Below, piece by piece: positions 8,404 through 16,041 of a stretch of DNA of 35,225 bases. Made by a program: the position numbers and the translations under genes. Below the pieces are notes generated by a model, which was not told where the DNA came from, did no database searches, and was given only the letters and a program-made list of their open reading frames with translations. This stretch comes from Peptococcaceae bacterium BRH_c23 (GTDB lineage Bacteria > Bacillota_B > Desulfitobacteriia > Desulfitobacteriales > Desulfitobacteriaceae), in the NCBI GenBank assembly GCA_000961805.1, contig LADV01000216.1, positions 1 to 35,225 on the forward strand. Reading direction: 5' to 3'. Each line of letters begins with the position of its first letter. Position 1 is the stretch's first letter.

Positions 8404-9278
8404 GTATTATCATTGATTCCAGCACAAGAGTACTTATCCAAGGAATTACAGGTAAAGAGGGAAGCTTTTGGGCTAAGCACATGAAAGACTATGGGACGAA
8501 TGTCGTTGTGGGTGTTACTCCCGGAAAAGAGGCTCAGGAGGTTGACGGGGTACCGGTTTATCATACAGTTCGCAGAGCAGTAGAACACAAACAAGTCGAT
8601 GCCTCCTTACTCTTTGTTCCACCGCGTTTTGCCAAAGGTGCTATATATGAGGCCTTAGACTCCGGTATTAAAATAATTGTCGTTACAGCTGAGGGAATTC
8701 CACTCCATGAAATGGTCCAAATCCGTAAAGCGGCTCTTTCTGAAGGTGCCATGGTCATCGGAGGGAATACAACAGGTATCATCTCCACTGGTAAAGCGAT
8801 GATGGGCTTTTTTCCATACTGGTTGGAGAGGGTTTATAAACCTGGTCGTATTGGGTTAATGACCAGAAGTGGATCCTTAACGAACGAGGTTACAGCTGAA
8901 ATTGTTAAGGCCGGCTTTGGTTCTACCTCTGTCATTGGGGTCGGAGGGGATCCTATACCTTTCACACGTTTTGCGGAAATCCTGCCGCTTTTTGAAAAAG
9001 ACCCCGATACAGATGCCGTTGTAATGATCGGAGAAATTGGCGGGACTATGGAAGAGGAAGTTGCAGAGGCTATTGGAAATGGGGTATTTACCAAGCCATT
9101 AATTGGTTTTATGGGGGGCAGAACAGCACCAAAAGGCCAAAAGATGGGCCATGCAGGAGCAATTATTACTGCAGGTAAAGGCACAGTAGCTGACAAGGTT
9201 GAAGCATTAACTGCCGTAGGTGCTATTGTGGCTGACCGACCAAGTATGATTGGTACATTGCTTAAACAGGTGCTTTAA
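8400..9278 (+). CDS. ADP-forming acyl-CoA ligase, alpha subunit (SucD-like), probable sulfoacetate-CoA ligase
   Basis: CoA-binding, phosphohistidine-carrying subunit, 292 residues as usual. Present are the CoA-binding loop GITGKEGSF (15-23), IGEIGG (210-215) with the partner glutamate E212, GVGGDPIP (180-187), and the active-site histidine H251 in MGHAGAIITAGKGT. The loop that reads GPNTPGVITPG in E. coli SucD is GGNTTGIISTG here (121-131), losing the proline, which fits a different acid substrate. ATG overlaps the beta-subunit TGA (ATGA), so the two are translationally coupled and probably made one to one. With xsc and sauS it completes a sulfoacetate to sulfite route. The exact substrate is inferred from context. 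Confidence 0.8.
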   Translation: MSIIIDSSTRVLIQGITGKEGSFWAKHMKDYGTNVVVGVTPGKEAQEVDGVPVYHTVRRAVEHKQVDASLLFVPPRFAKGAIYEALDSGIKIIVVTAEGIPLHEMVQIRKAALSEGAMVIGGNTTGIISTGKAMMGFFPYWLERVYKPGRIGLMTRSGSLTNEVTAEIVKAGFGSTSVIGVGGDPIPFTRFAEILPLFEKDPDTDAVVMIGEIGGTMEEEVAEAIGNGVFTKPLIGFMGGRTAPKGQKMGHAGAIITAGKGTVADKVEALTAVGAIVADRPSMIGTLLKQVL

Positions 9279-9405
9279 AGTACAAGATTTGTTCACATTC
9301 AATAAAGGGTTATAACAAACTTCAAGCATGTCAATTGAAAATTGAAAGTTGTATAATCTTTTGTCTAAAATATACAGAATATTAAAAATAAAGAAGGATG
9401 TTATT

Positions 9406-9915
9406 ATGTTAAAGAAGAAAATAGCAATATTTATCGAAGATAATTATAATGAAATTGAGTTTTGGTATCCGTATTATCGTATGCTTGAGGCAGGGTTCGA
9501 GGTTATTGTAATAGGCTCTGGAAGAGCAGATGTTTATACAAGCAAACTTGGGACGCTCACTAGAGGGCTTAATCCTTCGACCATTAATTGTGCTGAATTA
9601 GAGGGTGTCATAATTCCCGGCGGATTTGCTCCCGATAAAATACGATTAAATACGCAAATGTTAGAAATCGTCCGCAAATTATTTAATAATGGCAAACTAG
9701 TTGCGGCGATCTGCCATGCCGGATGGGTTTTGATATCGGCAGGTATTACAAAAGGTAAGCAGGTAACTGCCTGCCAATCGATTAAAGACGATTTAGTTAA
9801 TGCGGGTGCCGAGTTTTTGGATCAAGCAGTTGTCGTTGATGGCAACCTAATCACTTCCCGTGTACCGGATGATGTGCCCGCATTTTCGAGAGAAATCCTA
9901 AAATTCTTAGCCTAA
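9406..9915 (+). CDS. DJ-1/PfpI-family protein
   Basis: Protein of 169 residues with the DJ-1/PfpI (class I glutamine amidotransferase-like) fold. It has IEDNYNEIEFWYP near the N terminus, where this family keeps a conserved acidic residue, IIPGGFAPD in the middle, and the nucleophile-elbow cysteine in AAICHAGWVL. The C-terminal half ends with DGNLITSRVPDDVPAF, as in PfpI/YhbO-type proteins. I chose ATG 9406 because AAGAAGGA lies seven bases upstream; an in-frame TTG at 9349 lacks a ribosome site. Members act as glyoxalases, putative protein deglycases or chaperones. In this position it may limit damage by reactive aldehydes such as sulfoacetaldehyde, but no direct evidence shows that. It sits between the ligase and transporter genes in the same orientation. 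Confidence 0.85.
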   Translation: MLKKKIAIFIEDNYNEIEFWYPYYRMLEAGFEVIVIGSGRADVYTSKLGTLTRGLNPSTINCAELEGVIIPGGFAPDKIRLNTQMLEIVRKLFNNGKLVAAICHAGWVLISAGITKGKQVTACQSIKDDLVNAGAEFLDQAVVVDGNLITSRVPDDVPAFSREILKFLA

Positions 9916-10119
9916 ATTATAGTAATTACCTTCTTTTATACAGCATTAATAGGGGTATGCGGATTAATCTATAACGTGCGAGAAGAGCTCCTATTCAAAT
10001 TAAAACATCTTTCAACTTTGAAAGAGAGGTGATAGTAGCTTTTCCTGAAAAAATTTCAAACTGGAGACCATTCCGAGTGATATACAAGGGGAAAAATTAT
10101 AATCGAAGGAGGACTTAAG

Positions 10120-11151
10120 ATGAAGCAAGTTTTAAGTGCAAACTGGGGTATAAAAAAGCTTGGAGCTTTAATATTAGTTATAGCCTTAGTTCTAACGATT
10201 GGAACAGGATGTGGAACAACAAGTAAACCAACAAGTGTTAGCCAAAAGCCCGATAATGCCCCAGCAAAAGTGGAAAAGTACCCGACTAGACCAATAAACA
10301 TCATTGTACCATTTGGACCCGGGGGAGGCGCAGATCAATTAGGTCGTTTGCTTAGTAAAGAGTTAAGCCAAAAGCTAGGTGTCTCCTTCCCGGTTGTGAA
10401 TATGGCCGGAGCCTCTGGTGCTGTAGGAATGGCAAAACTAGTCACAGAGCCAGCTGATGGATATAACATGTATGTCTATGTAACAGATACCCATGCGACG
10501 CTGGCAAGTGCTAAACCTGCTTTCAAATTAGAGGAATTTACAACGGTTGCTCGCATGCTCAAAGCTCCATCGTTCTTCTTTGTAAAGATGGATAGCCCTA
10601 TAAAGACTTGGGCTGACCTAGAAAAGAAAATGAAAGATAATCCAGGCCAAGTGAAGGTTGCTGGAAATGGAGAAGGATCCATTGATGATGTGGCGCTTAC
10701 CTATTTAGCCAAGAATCATGGTATTACAGTCAACAAAATTCCATATTCCAACCCAGGGGAACGTTATACCTCGATTTTAGGTGGCCATGCTGATGTTTTA
10801 TACGAACAAGCTGGGGACGTGGCTTCTTATTTAGACCAAAAGCAAATGCGTCCGGTTTTAGTGTTTGACGAGAAACGGATGCCAGAATTCCCTGACGTTG
10901 TATCGACTGGGGAGCTGAACATGAAGGTATTCTTCCCCTTTGACCGTACAATCATTATGAAAGCCGGAACCTCTCCCGAGCAGATAAAGATTTTAAGTGA
11001 TGCTATGAAAGAAATATATGATAAATCACCTGATTTCCAAAAGTTCCTAAAGGTTAACTATACTACTTCGGATAGTTTTATGGGACCTGAAGACGCCAAG
11101 AAAGCGTTGGCAGACAGTGTGGCGGAGATGAACAAAGCTTTAGGGAAATAA
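10120..11151 (+). CDS. tctC: Tripartite tricarboxylate transporter substrate-binding lipoprotein (TctC family)
   Basis: Extracytoplasmic solute receptor of 343 residues. A signal peptide (about 12-30) ends in a lipobox with C31 (IGTGC), followed by a Ser/Thr/Pro-rich linker, so it is a membrane-anchored lipoprotein. The mature part shows the TctC/Bug hallmarks PTRPINIIVPFGPGGGADQLGR, GASGAVGMAKL and PADGYN. The start ATG has AAGGAGG seven bases upstream. It heads a complete receptor-small-large set of genes. TctC-type receptors bind small carboxylates, and TTT systems are known for sulfolactate (SlcHFG), so sulfoacetate is a reasonable ligand here by context. A hairpin follows the gene, which may raise receptor levels over the membrane subunits. 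Confidence 0.92.
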   Translation: MKQVLSANWGIKKLGALILVIALVLTIGTGCGTTSKPTSVSQKPDNAPAKVEKYPTRPINIIVPFGPGGGADQLGRLLSKELSQKLGVSFPVVNMAGASGAVGMAKLVTEPADGYNMYVYVTDTHATLASAKPAFKLEEFTTVARMLKAPSFFFVKMDSPIKTWADLEKKMKDNPGQVKVAGNGEGSIDDVALTYLAKNHGITVNKIPYSNPGERYTSILGGHADVLYEQAGDVASYLDQKQMRPVLVFDEKRMPEFPDVVSTGELNMKVFFPFDRTIIMKAGTSPEQIKILSDAMKEIYDKSPDFQKFLKVNYTTSDSFMGPEDAKKALADSVAEMNKALGK

Positions 11152-11165
11152 GATTAGGCTGATAA

Positions 11166-11210
11166 TTAAAGGGCAAAGAGTTAGCACGGGCTGAAGCTTT
11201 TGCCCTTTAA
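11166..11210 (+). terminator. Hairpin between tctC and tctB, likely partial terminator
   Basis: Perfect 12-bp stem TTAAAGGGCAAA (11166-11177) / TTTGCCCTTTAA (11199-11210), followed by TTTAAG. The weak T-run suggests partial termination or RNA stabilisation rather than a full stop. Differential expression of a binding protein over its membrane partners is the usual reason for such a hairpin. Confidence 0.65.
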
Positions 11211-11248
11211 TTTAAGAATTATTGTATAACTAGATAGGGGGAGTGACA

Positions 11249-11791
11249 GTGGACAAGAAAAAGTCTCAGCAGCTTATGATCAGTGTTTTGCTTATACTAT
11301 TTAGTTGTATATGTTATTATATGGCAACTAAATTTGTTGTGACTAAGACGCCAGGGCGGCTTGGACCGGATTTCTGGCCTAAAATGTTATGTATCTTGAT
11401 TTTTGTCTTTTCGGTCGCGGATATCATCTTGATCTACTTAAATATCGATAAGCAGCCTTCAATATTAGAAGCGAAAACTGACGAAGAGGCTGAATTAGTG
11501 ACTTTAGATAAAAAGTATCCGTTGCTTTTAGTAGGTGGCATGGTAGGTACTGGGATATACATCTTCCTACTACCTATTATTGGGTTTATTATATGCACTA
11601 CTTTCTATCTTGCTGCAATCATGTTTTTAGGCCGGTACCGGAATAAAAAGGTGATTGTAAGCAGCAGTTTTATTGGCTCCTTTATCCTCCTAATAGTTTT
11701 TAGTAAGATTGTCTATATCTCCTTACCCACAGGAATTGGGTTCTTTGGTGAATTTACATTTTTACTCTATAAATTGTTAGGAGTTAGTTAA
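11249..11791 (+). CDS. tctB: Tripartite tricarboxylate transporter small membrane subunit (TctB family)
   Basis: Small integral membrane subunit with four predicted helices (about 11-30, 45-63, 90-110 and 113-160 as two close segments). It shows the TctB-type pattern of a first helix followed by PGRLGPDFWPKMLC, which is typical of the family. It would assemble with TctA in the cytoplasmic membrane to take solute from TctC. I prefer GTG 11249, because AGGGGGAG (11236-11243) sits correctly before it; the GTG at 11243 overlaps that Shine-Dalgarno. About 180 residues. Only 47 bases separate it from tctA. Confidence 0.88.
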   Translation: MDKKKSQQLMISVLLILFSCICYYMATKFVVTKTPGRLGPDFWPKMLCILIFVFSVADIILIYLNIDKQPSILEAKTDEEAELVTLDKKYPLLLVGGMVGTGIYIFLLPIIGFIICTTFYLAAIMFLGRYRNKKVIVSSSFIGSFILLIVFSKIVYISLPTGIGFFGEFTFLLYKLLGVS

Positions 11792-11838
11792 TTTGCGTTA
11801 TTGTAGAGATTTACTACAATTCAGAAAGGAGCGAATCA

Positions 11839-13356
11839 ATGAACACCTTTATCCAAATTCTATCCAGCTTGGGTCAGGGAATAATTGCGGATTTGAATCT
11901 GGTTACGTTACTGATGATATTGGTCGGGGCGCTTGTTGGGATGATCTGTGCTGCAGTTCCTGGTCTAACACTTATAACCGGTATAATCCTTGTGTTGCCC
12001 TTTACCTATGTAATGGATGCCACAAATGCCATTATATTATTAACGGCCATCTATCTCGCAGGTACCTATGGAGGGGCATTTCCAGCGATATTATTTAAGA
12101 TTCCTGGTGATCCGATCCATGTACCGTTGCTTTGGGATGGTTATCCAATGGCTCGTCTAGGACTGGGAGCAAAAGCCTTGGGTTGGACTCTCGTGTCTAC
12201 GATCTCAGGTGGATTGTTTGCAGTAATCCTCTTGGTTTTAGTTTCAGCTCCCTTGGCTGTGGTAGCTCTCAAATTTTCAAGTCCTGAGTATTTTGCGATT
12301 GTCTTTTTAGGACTGACAAGTGTTTTGTTTTTAGGGGATGCTTCACTACGCCATAGCATTGTATCCTTGGCCTTGGGACTTTTGATCTCTACTATAGGAG
12401 TAGATGCCATGTTCGGGGTGGATAGATTTACGTTTAATACTGATTTGCTCCGTGGTGGGGTCGATTATCTAAACGTCTTAATCGGGGTTTATGCCGTAGC
12501 AGAAATCCTTGCCAGGATGGAACAGGGCTTTGCGGCACCAAGTTTAAAGCTGGTCAGTAAAGTGAAAACAACATTGCCTTCGTTTAAGGAGTTTAGTAAC
12601 TTATTCCCTACTTATTTCAGGAGCAGTATTCTCGGAACCTTTATTGGTTTTGTGCCCGGAGCTGGAGCGACAATCGCTGCATTTCTAGGATACGGTGTAG
12701 AAAAACAGGTTGGGAAGAACCGGAAACAATTAGGTGAAGGGGCCCCTGAAGGGATTATGGCCAGCCAAGCAGCAGCTACGTCATCTGTCGGAGGCGCTTT
12801 GATTCCCTTACTTACCTTAGGAATACCGGGAAGTGGCGCAACGGCAATTCTAATGGGGGCATTCTTATTACACGGGATTCAACCCGGACCAGGAATTTTC
12901 ATGAATAATGGTCCACTAATCTACGCAATATACGGGTCGTTGTTTCTTTGCTTAGCATTGATGATTATACTCGGCTTCTTGTCAGTGAGGCCACTAATGA
13001 CAATACTAAAGGCACCGGAAGCAGTCACGTCTTCCTTCATTTTGGTACTTTGTATGTTGGGAGCTTATGCGCTCCGGTCAAATATTCAGGACGTATGGAT
13101 TTTATTTGTTTTTGGATTAGTGGGTTATGTATTGACACGATATAATTATCCGACTACCCCATTGGTACTCGGGGCAATCCTTGGTCCGTTGGCGGAGAGT
13201 TCCTTTTTGACGACGATGATCAGCTTCCATAATGATTGGACTGTCTTATTTACCCGTCCGGTTAGTGCAGTATTTATGATATTAGCTTTGATTAGTCTTT
13301 TGGTAGCTGTATTATTACCTGTGTTAAAGAGAAAGAAGGAATTAATCAAGAATTAA
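11839..13356 (+). CDS. tctA: Tripartite tricarboxylate transporter large membrane subunit (TctA family)
   Basis: Large permease of 505 residues (family about 500) with roughly 11-12 membrane helices. Two family signatures are clear: GTYGGAFPAILFKIPGDP near residues 73-90 and the repeat-related LTLGIPGSGATAILMGAFLL near 325-345, followed by HGIQPGP. It forms the ion-coupled channel of the TctCBA system. The ATG at 11839 follows GAAAGGAG. It is the last gene of the island; the stretch after it is gene-poor and ends in a terminator-like hairpin near 13826. The cargo is inferred to be the sulfonate handled by the upstream enzymes, but a plain di- or tricarboxylate cannot be excluded. Confidence 0.93.
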   Translation: MNTFIQILSSLGQGIIADLNLVTLLMILVGALVGMICAAVPGLTLITGIILVLPFTYVMDATNAIILLTAIYLAGTYGGAFPAILFKIPGDPIHVPLLWDGYPMARLGLGAKALGWTLVSTISGGLFAVILLVLVSAPLAVVALKFSSPEYFAIVFLGLTSVLFLGDASLRHSIVSLALGLLISTIGVDAMFGVDRFTFNTDLLRGGVDYLNVLIGVYAVAEILARMEQGFAAPSLKLVSKVKTTLPSFKEFSNLFPTYFRSSILGTFIGFVPGAGATIAAFLGYGVEKQVGKNRKQLGEGAPEGIMASQAAATSSVGGALIPLLTLGIPGSGATAILMGAFLLHGIQPGPGIFMNNGPLIYAIYGSLFLCLALMIILGFLSVRPLMTILKAPEAVTSSFILVLCMLGAYALRSNIQDVWILFVFGLVGYVLTRYNYPTTPLVLGAILGPLAESSFLTTMISFHNDWTVLFTRPVSAVFMILALISLLVAVLLPVLKRKKELIKN

Positions 13357-13514
13357 TCAAAACACTTGTAATAAAGTTCTGTCGAGACAACGCATGCAAC
13401 TAAGGCGAAGACACAGGACACTGCCTAGTATCGAATACGCCATGAATGGTACGGATTCGACCGGTCGCCTTCCCCAAGGTTTGGCACCAGCTTTCATAGA
13501 AGGGAGGCCTTGTC

Positions 13515-13628
13515 ATGGATGAATCGAAATCATGGCAGGAACACCAAAAGTGTAAGAAGGTTATACATTCCCTAGCAAAAAGACTGTATAGTTGCATCGC
13601 CTTTTCTTCAAACAAACATCATCTTTAG
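13515..13628 (+). pseudogene. Short ORF, possible N-terminal remnant of a CsoR/FrmR-family repressor
   Basis: ATG with a convincing GGGAGG nine bases upstream, then 37 codons. The stretch HQKCKKVIHSLAKRL resembles the first helix of CsoR-family metal or sulfur repressors, after which similarity ends and a TAG follows. It may be a decayed repressor gene or chance. The whole 13357-14018 interval otherwise shows no convincing gene: frames on both strands are short and lack family resemblance. Confidence 0.25.
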
Positions 13629-13825
13629 CAAATTTACCATTTAGATCCTTTGGTCGTTGAAGGTTTTTGCTATGACCTTAATCGATCACCATCCTGCTCG
13701 GGGACATCATTTTATACATTCGGAACTCCTCCATACGCGAAGGAAGCAGGACCTTACGCGGAACGACAATAGATCCTTCTTTATTGTGGCACGGACAGAC
13801 TTACTTACTAATTTAAAATCTTTTA

Positions 13826-13871
13826 ACACGGGTGTAGAAGATCGTTCTCTCTATACCCGTGTCTTTATTCT
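13826..13871 (+). terminator. Terminator-like hairpin in the gene-poor stretch
   Basis: A 13-bp stem with one G-U pair: ACACGGGTGTAGA (13826-13838) / TCTATACCCGTGT (13850-13862), followed by CTTTATTCT. It could end a lost gene or the transporter transcript. Confidence 0.65.
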
Positions 13872-14018
13872 AGACATGTTTTCGTTAAAATTATTACCTT
13901 TGTTGTTGTAATTGGCTAATTAATTTATAATGGTTGATATATGATATACAGCAATCCTCCAAAGACGTGAGATTATCGCACTATTCATAACTTGAGCTAT
14001 AAGGACAAGGGAGATGGA

Positions 14019-14546
14019 ATGTCGATGAGCAAGATATTACGGGTGAATATGTCAAATTTGAGCCTCGTGACAGAAGTGCCCAAAGAAGACTATCGCCTTC
14101 TCGGCGGTCGCGCGTTTATTGCTAAATATATGTTGGCAGAAGTGAAGTCAATCTGTGAACCTTTAGGACGGCATAACGCATTAATTTTTGCCCCAGGGCT
14201 TCTCGGTGGCAGTAAGGCCTTTAGCTCTGGGCGAATTTCCATTGGAGGCAAAAGTCCGTTAACCGGTGGCATTAAAGAAAGCAATGGGGGCGGAGTGGTT
14301 GGCATAAAATTAGCTCGACTCGGCTATCAAGCAGTGATTATTGAAGATCTCCCCAAAGCTGCTCAGAAATATATCCTTAAAATCACAAGCTCAGGAGCAG
14401 AGCTGCTTTCAACTGAAGATTATTGGGGCCGTGGAGTGTATGAGATTGTAGCTCGTCTGAGACAAGACTTGGGCGAGAAGTTTGATGTGCCGGAGGAAGA
14501 ACTGGATGATGTCCATCAAGTGTCCAGCGGGAGATTAAATGCATGA
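14019..14546 (+). pseudogene. Truncated aldehyde:ferredoxin oxidoreductase, N-terminal part only
   Basis: Residues 1-150 match the N-terminal domain of tungsten/molybdopterin aldehyde:ferredoxin oxidoreductases: SKILRVNMSNLS, LLGGRAFIAKYML, LIFAPGLLGG, SSGRISIGGKSPLTGGIKES, the NGGGVVGIKLARLGYQAVII pterin-contact region, and the YWGRGVYEIV segment. A full enzyme has about 600 residues with the FeS cysteines further on; this one stops after 176 with an unrelated tail EKFDVPEEELDD. It therefore lacks the catalytic domains and cluster ligands. The start could be ATG 14019 or 14025, behind AAGGGAG (14007-14013). The stop overlaps the start of the BenE gene (ATGA), so the stump is still translated in coupling with the transporter. 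Probably a deletion product; a small functional derivative is less likely. Confidence 0.75.
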
Positions 14547-15703
14547 GTATATTAAGAGACTTAGATTATAGAAATATTGCGGCAGGAATTGCCTCAGGAC
14601 TCTTGGCGATAACGGGTCCACCTGCCATGGTAATAGAGGCTGCTTCAAATGGTAACTTTACTACGACACAGACGATTCTCTGGATGTTCGCAGTCTATGT
14701 GTTCGGTGGGATTTTTAGCATTCTAGTGCCACTGTACTATCGTATGCCGATTGTGGGGGCCCACTCAATTACGGGTATAGCCTTTCTAACCACAGTTACG
14801 GCTCAATTTACCTATCACCAGCTCATCGGTTCCTACCTTTTTGCCGGCCTATCGATGCTCTTGATTGGCTATCTGGGCGTTTTTTCAAAGCTGCTTGAAT
14901 ATGTACCCAAACAAATCATTGCTGTAATGTTAGCAGGAATGATCACGAAGTATATGGTTAATTATGTGGGGGCGATACACCAACTCCCGCTGCTCGGTGG
15001 AATCTCCCTCCTTACATATTTTATGTTTACCAAATTTCGAACACGGATTCCCCCCATGGTAGCGGCTATAGCGATGGGTTTAATTCTCTTACTTTTAACA
15101 CAGCCCTTGAATAGCAGTGGATTAATAACGTCCTTTGTAATTCCGACTCTTCAACTTCCAGAATTTAATCTCATGAGCTTTATTTCCGTTTCGATTCCTC
15201 TCGCCCTTCTTATTTTAAGTAATGATGCTGCCGTCGGAATAGGCGCTTTGGAGCAAAATGGTTATCGGCCCCCAGTGAATCGAATCATAGCCTTAAGTGG
15301 AGTTTTTACGATCATTACGAGTTTTTTCGGAGGGCAGTCTGCCAACGTGGCAGGAATGATGTCAGCTATTTGTTCAGATCAAGAGGCTGGGCCGAAAGAA
15401 AAACGATATATGGGAGCAGTGGTCTCGGGCTGCATCATTCTTGTGTTCGGCTTATTTGCCTGGAAGCTGGTTCCCTTGTTTCAGGCTTTACCAAAGGCGT
15501 TTATTTCAATACTTGTTGGCTTTGCCCTGCTGGGAGTGTTCGGAAATAGCTTGTCTGTTGGCTTCTCGAAGCCGACGATGAAAATGAGTGCGGCCTTTAC
15601 CTTTGTCATCGCCGTATCGAGTATCACGATTTTTAATATAGGTGCTCCGGTATGGGCCTTAGTCGTTGGTACGTTCATTGCACGTTATATTGAGGAAGCT
15701 TAA
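14543..15703 (+). CDS. BenE-family (benzoate/H+ symporter-like) transporter
   Basis: Polytopic permease of 386 residues, close to the usual BenE length, with about 11-12 hydrophobic segments. The N-terminal part (GIASGLLAITGPPAMVIEAA), the YRMPIVGAHSITGIAFL motif and the LSNDAAVGIGALEQNGYRPP plus GGQSANVAGMMSAICS segments are those of BenE and related nucleobase/aromatic-acid permeases. Its ATG overlaps the TGA of the truncated oxidoreductase, and it also has its own GGGAG. An oxidoreductase that makes carboxylic acids next to an aromatic-acid transporter would fit a former aryl-aldehyde/acid module. The real substrate is unknown. It stops head to head with the DUF4125 remnant. Confidence 0.85.
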   Translation: MSILRDLDYRNIAAGIASGLLAITGPPAMVIEAASNGNFTTTQTILWMFAVYVFGGIFSILVPLYYRMPIVGAHSITGIAFLTTVTAQFTYHQLIGSYLFAGLSMLLIGYLGVFSKLLEYVPKQIIAVMLAGMITKYMVNYVGAIHQLPLLGGISLLTYFMFTKFRTRIPPMVAAIAMGLILLLLTQPLNSSGLITSFVIPTLQLPEFNLMSFISVSIPLALLILSNDAAVGIGALEQNGYRPPVNRIIALSGVFTIITSFFGGQSANVAGMMSAICSDQEAGPKEKRYMGAVVSGCIILVFGLFAWKLVPLFQALPKAFISILVGFALLGVFGNSLSVGFSKPTMKMSAAFTFVIAVSSITIFNIGAPVWALVVGTFIARYIEEA

Positions 15704-16017
15704 TCAACAGACGTTACAAACATAGAATCTTCCGTACAATAAATCGGCCTACCCTTTTTAAGAATATTTGGGAACCTAAATGAAAGTTCCTCTTCCCATC
15801 TCATTACAATTTTAACAATCTTGTCTATCAACAGAAGAATTTCCTGATCTAAAGATGGAAGTCTGTGTTCAATATCAGCATACTCCAATGGAGAGTATAT
15901 TTCATCATCCGAGCATATTTTTCTGTTAACAAGTTTCTTTTGTTTTCCTGCGCCATATAAAGGTCATTCAGATAGCTTTCCAGGGTGTCCTAAGACCAGC
16001 TTATCGCTTGTTCCCCG
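15700..16017 (-). pseudogene. Remnant of a DUF4125-family gene
   Basis: On the minus strand two frames together read like the C-terminal half of a DUF4125 protein: ESYLNDLYMAQENKRNLLTE then KYARMMKYT in one frame, continuing after a shift near 15893-15900 as SPLEYADIEHRLPSLDQEIL and later RPIYCTEDSMFVTS in the other. Upstream, a TAG (15992-15990) interrupts the same reading frame just before the first segment. The N-terminal half and the final residues are missing. It is therefore a decayed fragment with at least one stop, one frameshift and truncation at both ends. Family assignment is from memory of the motif pattern and fairly confident. Nothing else is visible up to the deacylase gene at 16042. 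Confidence 0.7.
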
Positions 16018-16041
16018 GCACCTAACTGTTGACTTTTAATG

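Noticed and set aside
9948..9965. A second CsoR-like half-site (TAGGGGTATGCGG) before tctC
   Set aside because: It repeats the right half and flank of the 2211 palindrome, but the left half is absent and no promoter is placed around it, so it is probably chance.
13400..13911. ORFs of 71 codons (minus) and 84 codons (plus) in the gene-poor stretch
   Set aside because: No family pattern, no ribosome site and odd composition; the plus-strand frame runs across the terminator hairpin.
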